A DNA stretch of 64,000 nucleotides, from the NCBI GenBank assembly GCA_037039685.1, contig JAWNGF010000003.1, positions 3,224,001 to 3,288,000 of the forward strand, given 5' to 3'. The translations under genes were made by a program, and so were the position numbers. The DNA comes from Ceratobasidium sp. AG-K (lineage: Eukaryota; Basidiomycota; Agaricomycetes; Cantharellales; Ceratobasidiaceae). Positions 41,401 through 51,208 of the stretch are shown in pieces (position 1 is the stretch's first letter; every line of letters starts with the position of its first letter). Below the pieces are notes generated by a model. It worked only from the letters and a program-made list of their open reading frames with translations. It was not told where the DNA came from and did no database searches.

Positions 41401-41628
41401 TTCCTTCCCTTGGATTCCAATGATTTTTCTAGGTGTTGGTAGTTCAATTAGAGCCACATTGTTTCTTTGTGCCCAAGTGATGTTGATAAAGTTTCTTGAT
41501 GCTCCCAAGTCGATGAGAGTAGCGATGGGTTCCGTGATTCCAGTAATATTTGTGTAAACAATTGTTGATTCGCTGGTAGCTCTTAGGTACATTGTTTCCA
41601 TTACTTGTTCGTTGGTCTCTCCACACAC
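38426..41628 (-). pseudogene. A3 pol, N-terminal to chromodomain start
   Basis: The -1 frame after gag, open from 41628 to the TGA at 39892-39894 and on to the H insertion at 38426. The TGA falls in FN-RHARWHQ where A2 has FNRRHARWHQ, so Arg CGA became TGA. The protease site reads LIDLGAS instead of LIDSGAS, losing the catalytic Ser position. RT (YIDDILIF), RNase H (ETDASGVAMGS, IYTDHRNL), the integrase finger (DSCEQCQRAK) and DDE residues are otherwise present; the glutamate region reads GITEQINQW. The final part resumes at 30497. Confidence 0.9.
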
Positions 41629-41643
41629 GGTTAGAGGGAGACC
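41614..41643 (-). promoter_or_regulatory. Stem-loop around the A3 gag stop codon
   Basis: Same GGTCTCCC/GGAGAGACC stem as in A2, with the gag TAA in the loop and one loop substitution. This supports conservation of the structure. Confidence 0.5.
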
Positions 41644-43628
41644 TCGCCTTTTCCCGACTCGGATTCCTCTTCTACTTTTCCTTCCCTTCCTTTGATGTTA
41701 GGTTCCTCTTTTTTCCATTCCTTCTCCGGGCATTTGGCAAGCATGTGTTTGTCTGATCCGCATTTCAGACAGCGTTTTGAGGAAATCCTAGCCTTGTAAA
41801 CCTCGTCTGGAAGTCTTTTTGTAGAGCTAGAGGATGCTGTTACTGTCTTCTTCCCCGTCGTGTTATTGATTGCTTGTAGTTTCTGATCAATAGAGATTGC
41901 GATTGATATCCATCGGTCAAGGGATAGTTCTCGTTCTGTCCCATCTTCGTTGATCAGGGTTAGTTCGAAACGAGCCAGTTCGGTTTTGACTTCAGGCTTC
42001 AATCCTTCCTTGAATTGGTTGATCAGAGCTTCCTGTCCCCAGTTTACGTCTACCAGAAGGTATCGGAATTCCGAAGCATAGTTTGCTACCGAGTTGTTCT
42101 GTTTGCATTTTCGGATGTCCGATTCGGCTTTAGCCTTTTTGTTAGGGTCACTGAATTGTTCCATGAAGTGTGCTTTGAAACTTTCCCATGAGGCGAGATT
42201 TTGGTTATTTCCTCCTTGGTTAAGCGATCGTAAGAGTACTTGTGCCCAGTGGGTGGCCGCTTTGTTCTTGGATTTGAAGTTTGCTAGGGCTTCGCGGATC
42301 CTTTCTTCGTCGGAAGTGTATTGATCACCTAGACGTACAAAGTAGCTCTCCATTTGCGTAATGAACATTTCAGCGCCTTCTCCTTTCTTTCCATCGAAGG
42401 CTTCCGGACGAGTAACCTTGGGACGACGCGGTCCACTGCCGACGTTTGGGTTCTCAATTAGTCGCTGGATTCTCAGTTCTAATTCATCGATCCTGGTAGA
42501 TTCTGCCTCTGGATGTGGTGGAGAATTTGATCGCTTAGACGGGGTCCCGTGCAGGGATACTTCGTCCATTTCTTCTCGCATATTGTTGATGGTTTCCTGA
42601 ACTTCAGTGATTTTGGCCGTGAAGGAAGTTCCTTCCTGTCGTAAGGTTTCTAGTCCTTGTGTCACTGCCTTGTTCCATTTGAGTTGCCCTTGTCTGGTAG
42701 TGTTGAGTTCTTCGCGCACATTGTTCACAAGTCCTTGAGTGTTGGCAACCTCATTTCGAAGGCGGGTTACGTCTTGACCAACTAGAAAAGAATTATGTTT
42801 GCCATTTCTAGCCGCGTTCAGGATGTCCGTCAAGGTGGCTTGTAGGGTGTTGATGGAGTCGTTGAAGATTTGCTGGTTGTTTGCCAGGACTTGTGTGGCT
42901 TGTTCTAGGCCGCCAAGCCTTCGATCGATAGTGACTCTCATTCCGTCTATGATCCTAAGGACAGCGTTGTGTCTTCCTTCTAGAAGATCGTCCAGATCGT
43001 CTAGATTACTGATTACAGTCCTCCTACTGGAGCTGGAACTTGAACTTGAGCTTCCTGGATCACCGGCGTTTTGTTGTACCGGAGCCGATTGTTCGGAGTA
43101 ACCTTGTGGAACATATGGTGGTGCTGGAATCGCTGGTGTGACTGGCTGGGAAGCCATTGGAATTGGTCCTGCGTTGGTGATGGTTCCTCCAATTTGAGGG
43201 ACTGTAGAAACATTGGGAATGTGTGGTGTAGGAGGAGGTCTAATGGGGGCAAGCGACACGCCCCCATGAGCTTCGGGTTGGGGAGAAAAGAATTGTCTCC
43301 TAGGCCCTAGTGGCCATAAGGGATGCGATGGTCCTGGACTTCCGGCCAAAATACAAATTACAGCTGGAGTGGGGTCATTTGTAAGATCTCCTGGTTCTCT
43401 ATTCGTGATAGTGGCTTCTTCTTCTTGCATTGTTGTTATGTCGGCAATACCAAATGCTCCCAGCATTGATGCTTGACTTTGGGGACGTGATTGGGCAGGT
43501 CCTCCCGCTTGAGCTTGTGCGATATCTTGCTTGTTTAGTGATCCTGTGGGCCTTGCGGCTTGATTGGGTCCTCTTCTTGTTGATATAGTGGATGAGGGAT
43601 GTGATCCTCCATCTTCTTGAATAGACAT
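41631..43628 (-). CDS. A3 gag
   Basis: 665 codons, ATG at 43628 (MSIQEDGGSH), intact. Same plan as A2 gag: Pro/Ser-rich N-terminus, Ser run, coiled-coil region, capsid (RPEAFDGKKGEGAEMFI), zinc knuckle CLKCGSDKHMLAKC. The C-terminal 50 residues differ from A2 in sequence and length. Although intact, the rest of the element is broken. Confidence 0.93.
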   Translation of the reverse strand: MSIQEDGGSHPSSTISTRRGPNQAARPTGSLNKQDIAQAQAGGPAQSRPQSQASMLGAFGIADITTMQEEEATITNREPGDLTNDPTPAVICILAGSPGPSHPLWPLGPRRQFFSPQPEAHGGVSLAPIRPPPTPHIPNVSTVPQIGGTITNAGPIPMASQPVTPAIPAPPYVPQGYSEQSAPVQQNAGDPGSSSSSSSSSRRTVISNLDDLDDLLEGRHNAVLRIIDGMRVTIDRRLGGLEQATQVLANNQQIFNDSINTLQATLTDILNAARNGKHNSFLVGQDVTRLRNEVANTQGLVNNVREELNTTRQGQLKWNKAVTQGLETLRQEGTSFTAKITEVQETINNMREEMDEVSLHGTPSKRSNSPPHPEAESTRIDELELRIQRLIENPNVGSGPRRPKVTRPEAFDGKKGEGAEMFITQMESYFVRLGDQYTSDEERIREALANFKSKNKAATHWAQVLLRSLNQGGNNQNLASWESFKAHFMEQFSDPNKKAKAESDIRKCKQNNSVANYASEFRYLLVDVNWGQEALINQFKEGLKPEVKTELARFELTLINEDGTERELSLDRWISIAISIDQKLQAINNTTGKKTVTASSSSTKRLPDEVYKARISSKRCLKCGSDKHMLAKCPEKEWKKEEPNIKGREGKVEEESESGKGEVSL

Positions 43629-43657
43629 GTTTGTATGTAGTTAAGCTTGTTTTGTAA

Positions 43658-44134
43658 TGTCGTAAGCTTCTTCTTGATGGCTATGAGACAAGCCGCAATG
43701 GAGAGTGGACGGCACTAAGACCTAAGTGACCTCTTGAACCGCAACACACTTAAGCGTCTGTAGGCTCTTGAGGGTAGGGGTGGTTCTAAGTGTCACTCAA
43801 AGGAGGTGTTTTGACAAGACAAAACAAGCTGGGGTTACCAGACTTGTTGGTCCTCTATAAATATTCAGAAAGTGGCCGAGTCATACAAGGTGCAGCCACA
43901 TGAGTCATACATAACAGCCAGTCAGGAGTGTCCATGTGAGTCATGCTGTATGAACAGACATGACTCGTACAAAGCACAGCCGCGTTACACAGTGTAACAC
44001 ATAACCACAAGAAGGTGGCAACGCGGCAGGAAAGACAAGAGGAAGGGAACAAACACAAACACAAACACAAGCACAAGCACACGAGGGAGGATGAGACGTA
44101 GACGAGTCCGATGGCGGGAGCATGGCTCACGACA
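43658..44134 (-). repeat. 5' LTR of A3 (477 bp)
   Basis: Pairs with 28928-29404. The PBS just inside (plus strand AAGCTTGTTTTGT, 43643-43655) is the same self-complementary site as in A2. Confidence 0.95.
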
Positions 44135-44661
44135 AACAAGCCGATCAAGATCGTGTCCAAAGCATAAATCTAGCTGACACCAATATTGAAGTCGAGCGCT
44201 TACAAGAACAAACCCGCGTCTTGATCGAAAATTGCGACCAACTTATCAAAATTCAAGAAAAACACACTCGAAAGGTCGAAAACCTCATCAACAACAACAA
44301 ACGTCAGTGGCGTACTATCAAAACCCTTAAAGACAAAATCAAGGGCAAATACTGTCATCTCGCAGCAGAAGTGCGTATTCCTATTAACCAGGATTACCGC
44401 CTTCTAAATCACCTTAATACCATCGCACCCAACCCTTTTCAGTGGGACCAAGACCTCAACTCACACAGGAACAACACAGGGAACAGCTTAGACTAGAGTC
44501 CCTAAAACTCTTTATTGAAGACGTTCATTGCAACTACATATACAAACAGTACGACAAACTAGGAGTAATCAACGTGTTGTTCTTGGAAGACAAAAATCTT
44601 GAATTGGTATTTTTGAGAAGTTTGCGCATCATTAAAGACAGAAGGGTTCGAAGAAGAATAC

Positions 44662-46071
44662 GTGATATTTTGTACGGCCTTGGATCCCAATAACTCTACC
44701 CTTTTTCCCTGCTCCAATATGTTGAGAGCCCCATCACCTAGTCAAGGGGGATTTACCCAAATTTCAGCAACATCCGGACCCAATGTAGTTGCACATGCAA
44801 TCAATGCCTTAATAGACAAAGTGCGAAAAATTAACGGTCATATTAATGCCTTAAATGGTATCACCTCTACCCTAGAACAAGGAATCGACAATAAAGTTGC
44901 AGATATCCTTGCAATTCAAAATCAAACTACACAAATTGCACCCCTTCACCAATTAATGAATGCAGTGTCTCAGTCACTTGCAAACCTGGGTGCAACACCC
45001 TCCACCACTGTGTCAACAACCACCCCAGGATACAAACTCAAAATGCATCCCCCAGAAGAATTTTCTGGAGATGTAGATAAATTTGATGAGTTTAAGTCGC
45101 AATGTACTTTGTACATAAATCATACATCCCCACAAGCAACCACAGAACAAAAAATCACTTATATCATGGGTTATTGCAAGGGGCCTGCCTATGTATGGAT
45201 GCAACCTGGAATTGATGTAGACACGGCAAGAAGGGGAGCAACAAATTGGCTACACGACATGGATGAATTCTGGAACAAAATGCAAGCTAGGTTCGGCGAT
45301 GTTCACAAGATTGACCGATATAGACAACTATACAAGAAATTGATCCAGAAGAACTCTGTCCAAGATTATCTACGAGACTTTGTTACTTATTCATTGGTAC
45401 TTGGGTACACTGATTGAGTACTTTGTGATGATTTCTATGACGGTCTTAAGGATGAAATCAAGATGGCCATGGTGTCACAGAACTTTAAACCCCATGAAGC
45501 AACAAGGACATACAACCAAGTTTGCGAAAGAGCCCTGGAAATTGACTCCACAATGAATGCCATTAATGCACCAAAGAAATTGCAAAGCCCACAAACTAGC
45601 ACTTCGAAACAAACTACTTCCAAGACAACCACAAGCACTCCAAACACCTCACTGGGTCAAAGATTCAACGTAAACAATCGTGTCTTTATGTCAAAACCTA
45701 CAGGGGGGGTGCAATACGGCAAAATCTCAAGCATTACCAGAAACGCCAAAGGCCGTCCAGTGCCACAGATCTCCTGGGACAATGGGACAAAAGGAAATGT
45801 CCCTTTTGGAGCGATTCAAAAAGACACCCAAACCAGTACCTTCAACGCTCCTATCATTCAAACACCCAAATCGTCCACTCCTGCTAAAGACCCTAATGCA
45901 ATGGATCTTGATGGAAAAGGAAAGGGACCAATGATTTGCTTCACCTGCGGCGGCAAGGGACACTCAGCAAGAGTCTGTCCTTCAAAGAACACAGCCTCAG
46001 GGTTTGAAGCTCAGATTGAAGAAATCTCTTCAGACATCGAATCGGGAAAAGACGTCACCGAGGCTTATTAA
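44662..46071 (+). pseudogene. D gag with one TGA
   Basis: The frame is open from 44662 to a TGA at 45415-45417 (after SLVLGYTD), then again to the TAA at 46069-46071. It contains KMHPPEEFSGDVDKFDEF and a capsid region with KKLIQKNSVQDYLRDF, then a zinc knuckle CFTCGGKGHSARVC. The likely start is MLRAPSPSQ at 44719. The TGA replaces one codon only; the sequence continues VLCDDFYDGLKDEI without a frame change. Pol follows in the -1 frame. A 12-nt palindrome, CCAAGTACTTGG, lies just after the stop. Confidence 0.88.
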
Positions 46072-46106
46072 GGAGCCAAGTACTTGGTGATATATTAGCT
46101 AGTAAT

Positions 46107-49100
46107 ATGGATGAACTAGAAATCATGTCAATATCAAATGAAAACCAATTATACCTTGATTTCACCGCTCATCCACTAGCCACGGCTCCTGATTCTAAGT
46201 CAGTTAACAAATCAAAAAAATTCTCTGGACAAGCACTGCTTGATTGCAGCGCAACCTCCTGTTTCATCAACCCTTCCCTAGCAAAAGGGGCAAACCTTCC
46301 CCTTTTTCAACACAAAAAACCAAAGACTCTGCGAGTTATAGACGGGCAAGAAGTTATGTCTGGAAAAGTCACCCACTATACCAAATTTAAACTTGTCATG
46401 GGAACACATTCCAGCAAGATAGAATGTCATGTCACAAACATTGGAAGACACCCCATCGTACTCGGGATGTCATGGCTCAAGAAACATAACCCACAAATTA
46501 ATTGGAAAAATAGGACAATTGCATACACAAGCGAATTCTGCTCAAAAAACTGCCTAGAAATCCCATCTACACTCCAAATTGCAGCCAAAACTATGTTACC
46601 AGAGGAATACACAGAGTTTGCAGATGTATTTGACGAGTCCAGATTAGAAGAACTCCCACCTCACAGGCCAACTGACATTACGCTTGACCTCCTACCAGAA
46701 GCTAAACTAAAGCACTGCCCTATTTACAAAACATCCCCAGCTGAAGACAAAGAAATGAAAAAAGTACTAGAAACCCTTATCCGAAGGGGACACATTCAGA
46801 TTTCTAAGTCTCCTTTGGCTTCCCCGGTTCTATTTGTCAAAAAACCACATCCAGAAGACCCAAACAACCCAGAGTTACGCTTTTGCGTTGACTACAGATA
46901 TGTAAATTCGCTATGCAAATTCAATGCAAGTGGAATACCTCTACTGGACCAATGGTTAAGGGCCCTGGAAGGATTTGTCATTGGCACCACTCTAGACTTG
47001 GCACAGGGATTCCATCAAACCTGAATAGCAGCAGGCCATGAATGGAAAACAGCATTCAAAACTCAATACGGCATGTATGAATGGAAAGTCATGCCCTTCG
47101 GTCTCAAAAACGCTCCATCAAGCTTCCAGTCCCTAATGAACTCTATATTCAGGGACATTATGGGGGTTTTTGTACTCGTATACATTGATGATATCTTTGT
47201 TTTTTCCAAACGAGTCGAAGATCATCCAGGACACGTGAAAGAGGTGCTAAGAAGACTAAGGGAACACAAATTGATTGCAAAATTGAGGAAATGCAAGTTC
47301 CACCAAACCAAACTGGACTGGGTAGGATTGGTCATTTCCAATAAGGGAATCGAAACAGATCAGGAAAAGGTCACAGCGGCTATGAATTGGAAAGCACCCA
47401 AGAATGTCAAACAAGTTCAAGAGTTCCTAGGATTCATCAATTTCTATTGAAGATTCATTCAAGACTTTGCCGGCAAAGCCAGACCCCTATATAACCTACT
47501 TAAGAAGGATCAAAAGTGGCAGTGGACAAGCAAAGAACAAGAGGCCATGGATGCACTAAAAGAAGCTCTTAAGGTGGCACCTGTAATGATGCAGCCCAAT
47601 CAAAATAAGGAATTTTTCCTTGAGACAGATGCGTCGGGATTTGCCACAGGAGCAGTTTTATCTCAGAAGGATGAAGAAGGGAAATTACACCCTGTAGCTT
47701 TTCTTTCCAAATCACTAAATCCGGCTGAACGAAACTATGACATTTTTGACAAAGAACTATTGGCAATCATTAGAGCCTTCAAAGAATGGCAGCACTTACT
47801 TCAAGGCACAGAAAAAGCCATTCAAGTGATAACAGATCACAAAAATTTGGAATACTTCTCATCATCCAAACAATTGAACCAACGCCAAATCCGCTGGATG
47901 AATTTCTTGGTGGACTTCAACTTCCAAATCTTGTACAGGCCAGGAAACCAAAACAAAAAAGCAGACATTCTCTTGAGGCGATATGACCTAGAACCTTTGG
48001 GGGGGGTAGAGAACCAAGTTCTCCTCAAACCAGACATTTTTATTTTGGCTATTACCCCTGACCAGGAGATTAACGATCTAATCAGAGAAGCAATCCTCAA
48101 AGATCCCAGATTAGAGGAAGCCCACAATAAGCTGAGAAACGGAGAAAAAGTCAAAGATTGGGAATACAGAGAAGGACTCCTAATGTTCAAAGGAAAGATC
48201 TTTGTCCCCAAGGATGAAACTGTCAGAAACCTGATATTGGAATCGCACCATGACAATATTACAGCTGGGCATCCTGGACAAGCAAGAACATTGGAATTGG
48301 TCTCAAGAACTTACTACTGGCCAACCATGAAGAAATTTGTCAACTCTTATGTGTCACACTGCAAAACATGTATTTGAGTTAAACCATCAAACCAACTCCC
48401 CACAGGACTACTGTGTCCTTTACATATTCCTGAGAGACCTTGGGAAGAGATCTCACACGACATGATTGTAGGGCTCCCAGAATCAGAAGGATATGACGCA
48501 ATCTTGACAGTGGTAGATTGGTTCTCCAAGATGGCACTCTATCTCCCTTGCAAATCAACGGCCACAGCAGTAGACATAGCCAATATCTTTGTTGCAAACA
48601 TTTGGAAACTTCACGGCACCCCAAAAGCAACAGTCTCAGATAGAGGATCCACTTTCAACTCAAAGTTCATTAGGCATCTGTACAAACGGTTGGATGTAAA
48701 ACCTACCTTCAGCACAGCCTACCATCCAAGGACAGACGGACAGTCAGAACGGGCAAACCAAGTTGTTGAAATCTTTATCAGGGCTTTTGTCAACCATAGG
48801 CAAAACAACTGGGTGGCCCTGCTCCCTATGGCAGAATTTGCTTACAACAATGGAATCCAAGCATCCACTGGCAAAACCCCTTTCCAAATCTGCCAGGGTT
48901 TCAACCCTAGAATGAACATCGGGGAAGAATCAGACTATACTGTTCCTGAAGCTGATGCCCATGCGGAATTCCTGTTGAAAGGATACGACAAAGTCAAAGC
49001 CACCCTCATTCTAGCAAATCAGTCCTATAAACACTATTTTGATAAAGGAGCCAAAGAACCAGAAGAGATAAACCTGGAAGATAAAGTCTGGCTTAATCAT

Positions 49101-49505
49101 CAGAACATTTCCACAGACAGACCCTCAGTAAAACTCTCCCACAAAGTTTTAGGCCCTTACAAAGTAATGGAAAAAGTAGGGACTCATGCCTTTAGACTGG
49201 AATTACCAAAATCAATAAAGATTCATCCTGTCTTCCACGTCATGCTGCTCAAGAAATTCCACTCTGATCCCCACGGCCGCAAACCTGCTCAACCACCCCC
49301 TATTGTCATGCAAGAAGGAGAAGAAGAGTGGGAAGTCGAAGAGATCCTTAATTCCAAGAAAATCCGCCGTCAACTCCACTATTACGTCAAGTGGAAAGGA
49401 TACTCTCATGCAGACAACTCTTGGCAATCAAAGGAAGATCTCAAGAATGCTCCTGAACTGGTTGATAAATTTCACAAACTCCACCCTACCACGCCAGGCC
49501 CTTAG
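46107..49505 (+). pseudogene. D pol (protease, RT, RNase H, integrase, chromodomain) with three TGA stops
   Basis: A single frame, broken only by TGA at about 47022, 47448 and 48376. Each sits where related elements have Arg: GFHQ-T-Arg-IA, INFY-Arg-RFI and TCI-Arg-V. The protease site reads LLDCSAT instead of LLDSGAT, so the catalytic Gly is lost. The RT has YIDDIFVF, the RNase H ETDASGFATGA, the integrase finger SHCKTC and DDE residues in VVDWFSK, SDRGSTF and QSERANQ. The chromodomain, EWEVEEILNSK...YVKWKGYSHADNSWQ, keeps the third cage aromatic (Trp), unlike A and H. No ORF3 follows; the polypurine tract and LTR begin within 10 bp. Confidence 0.93.
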
Positions 49506-49515
49506 GAGGGAGTAA

Positions 49516-49928
49516 TGTCATAAGCTGACTAAGCTCAGACATTTTATTCTGATTTTATATCTTTTTTTCCGAACACTTTCCTTTTTTGGTACAAATGTCC
49601 TCTGGCGCTTATCTTGTATCATGTGATGTATTTGTCTTTTCATTTGACATTGGTGATGCTTCTGGAACTTCCAGAATGTTGAGTCATATCTCTTATCTCG
49701 CTTATCATTGGTTGTACTTGGCGTTCCCACACTGATAGATGATGACATGGCCTTGATCCCTCATGTATATAAACCCAGAGGTCAAGCCGGTTAACAACAA
49801 GCCTTGACCTCCTCTCCACTAGGACTTGCCCAATCAAATCCTCTTACCTATCACTACTCATTGGGTTCTAGACTTGTCTCAGTCAAACCCCTTAACCTTT
49901 ATATACCTAATTGACTCAAGTCGGGACA
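49516..49928 (+). repeat. 3' LTR of D (413 bp)
   Basis: Differs from the 5' LTR at clearly more sites than the A or H pairs do, including CG/TG sites (GTCGAGTC versus GTTGAGTC). This agrees with D being older than A3 and H. Confidence 0.95.
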
Positions 49929-50482
49929 AGCTTCCACCCAACACGTTTTCAGAGGCGATGGCCCGTCCAGATGCCAACCTTTGGCTCAAGGCAATGACTG
50001 AAGAGATCAAGTCAATCACCAAGCACAAAGTTTGGAAGCCTGCCAAACAACCTACACACAAGCGAGTCATCAAATGTCGCTGGGTATTCACATACAAACG
50101 CAATGTCAATGGCAAAACTGTCAAGTACAAGGCAAGACTTGTCGCAAAGGGATTCCTCCAAACCCCAGGCATTGATTACGTCGACATCTCATCGCCTGTC
50201 GCCGCTGCGAACGCATATAAGGTGCTTTTTAGCATCGTCGCAAGCGAAGACCTTGAGTTGCTCCGAATGGACATCAAAACGGCGTTTCTCCATGGCGTTA
50301 TCGAAGAAGAACTCTATATGGAATGGCCAGAGGGTTTTGTTGAAGGTGATTATGTCTGGCAACTCGTCAAGGCACTGTACGGGCTGAAACAAGCTGCTCA
50401 AGCGTTCTATCTGCGACTCAAAGAGGTTCTTGAAGCGCTCGGCTTTACCAGGACCAATAGCGATCATGCTGTATTCATACTC
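49929..50482 (+). pseudogene. Copia F reverse transcriptase, first part
   Basis: Begins PPNTFSEAMARPDANLWLKA, then MTEEIKSI, KCRWVFTYKR, ARLVAKGF, and the RT core with MDIKTAFLHG and KALYGLKQA. It is cut by copia G after HAVFIL. Open without stops in this segment. Confidence 0.92.
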
Positions 50483-51201
50483 TGTTGAGGATCACTCGAG
50501 AACGTCTCGACACTCAAAGCTAGGTCTTATGTCGTGAGCCAGCTCACTCCATCGGACTCGCCTGTTGTCTTGCCCGCCTGTCCTCTTCTTTGTGTTGTGT
50601 TTCCGTTTCTGTTTGCCGCGTTGCCGCCTTCTTGTGGTTATCCTGTTACATTGTGTAACGCGGCTGTGCCTTGCACAAGTCATGTCTGTTCATACAGCAT
50701 GACTCACTTGGACACTCCTGACTGGCTGTTCGATGTGACTCATGTGGCTGCGACTTGTATGACTCGGCCGCTTCGTGAATATATATAGAGGACCAACAAG
50801 CCTGGTAACCCCAGCTTGTTTTGTCTCGTCAAAACATCCCCTCTGAGTGACACTTAGAACCACCCCTACCCTCAAGAGCCTACAGACGCTTAAGTGTGTT
50901 GCGGTTCAAGAGGTCACTTAGGTCTTAGTGCCGTCCACTCTCCATCGCGGCTTGTCTCATAGCCCCCAAGAAGAAGCTTACGACATCTTAGCAAAGTAGA
51001 GCAGTGGAAAGCGAATTGTATATGACTGAATCGATGTATATACAACGTTTATACAGCCTCTATTTATACACGCTAAAGATACTATGTATATACAACAGAA
51101 ATACGTGTTGACACAAATGTACAACACACAAATGAGATACGAGCTCGGAAACACGCAGACGACACGCATGTAAGTACGTGTATGATTACCAAATTACAAC
51201 A
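50483..51201 (-). repeat. 3' LTR of G, interrupted by solo LTR A4
   Basis: 258 bp of G LTR when the 456-bp A4 insertion and one TCTTA copy are removed. The polypurine tract GAGGGGGAG (minus strand) lies at 51202-51210. Confidence 0.93.
50530..50985 (+). repeat. Solo LTR of gypsy family A (A4, 456 bp)
   Basis: Plus-strand family A LTR with the target duplication TCTTA (50525-50529, 50986-50990). Inserted inside the 3' LTR of G, so younger than G. Confidence 0.95.
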
Positions 51202-51208
51202 CTCCCCC

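Larger units (their letters stand above)
28928..44134 (-). mobile_element. Ty3/gypsy chromovirus A3, minus strand, split by H
   Basis: Family A element with 477-bp LTRs and the target duplication AACAA (28923-28927, 44135-44139), inserted in D. Without the nested H element and its ACGAT copy it is about 7.27 kb. It has gag, pol and ORF3 like A2. I see two differences between its LTRs (CTGC/CCGC and GTCACA/GTTACA). Damage: a TGA in pol, a changed protease site, and a TGA and a frameshift in ORF3. Confidence 0.95.
28670..44496 (+). pseudogene. D upstream coiled-coil ORF, split by insertion of A3
   Basis: The frame is open at 28670-28927 and continues at 44140-44496 when A3 and one AACAA copy are removed; the join reads NTNKQQADQDRV. 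The product is almost entirely heptad-like (LDLDTKVDELNSQIEVLEED, VERLQEQTRVLIENCDQL, KTLKDKIKGKY), suggesting a coiled-coil assembly protein or the N-terminal part of Gag. The first codon of the open frame is GTG and no ATG occurs in the first segment, so the true 5' end is unknown (splicing is possible). After the TAG at 44494 the -1 frame continues to 44693. Confidence 0.65.
27769..49928 (+). mobile_element. Ty3/gypsy chromovirus D, 22.2 kb with nested A3 and H
   Basis: Plus-strand element with 413-bp LTRs at 27769-28181 and 49516-49928 and the target duplication AGCTT (27764-27768, 49929-49933), inserted in copia F between integrase and RT. Removing D and one AGCTT restores the F frame (SIELPPNTFSEAM). 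Its own sequence is 28182-28927 and 44140-49515, about 6.9 kb with LTRs. The body has a coiled-coil ORF, gag and pol with a canonical chromodomain, and five TGA or frame lesions, so it is dead. Confidence 0.95.
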
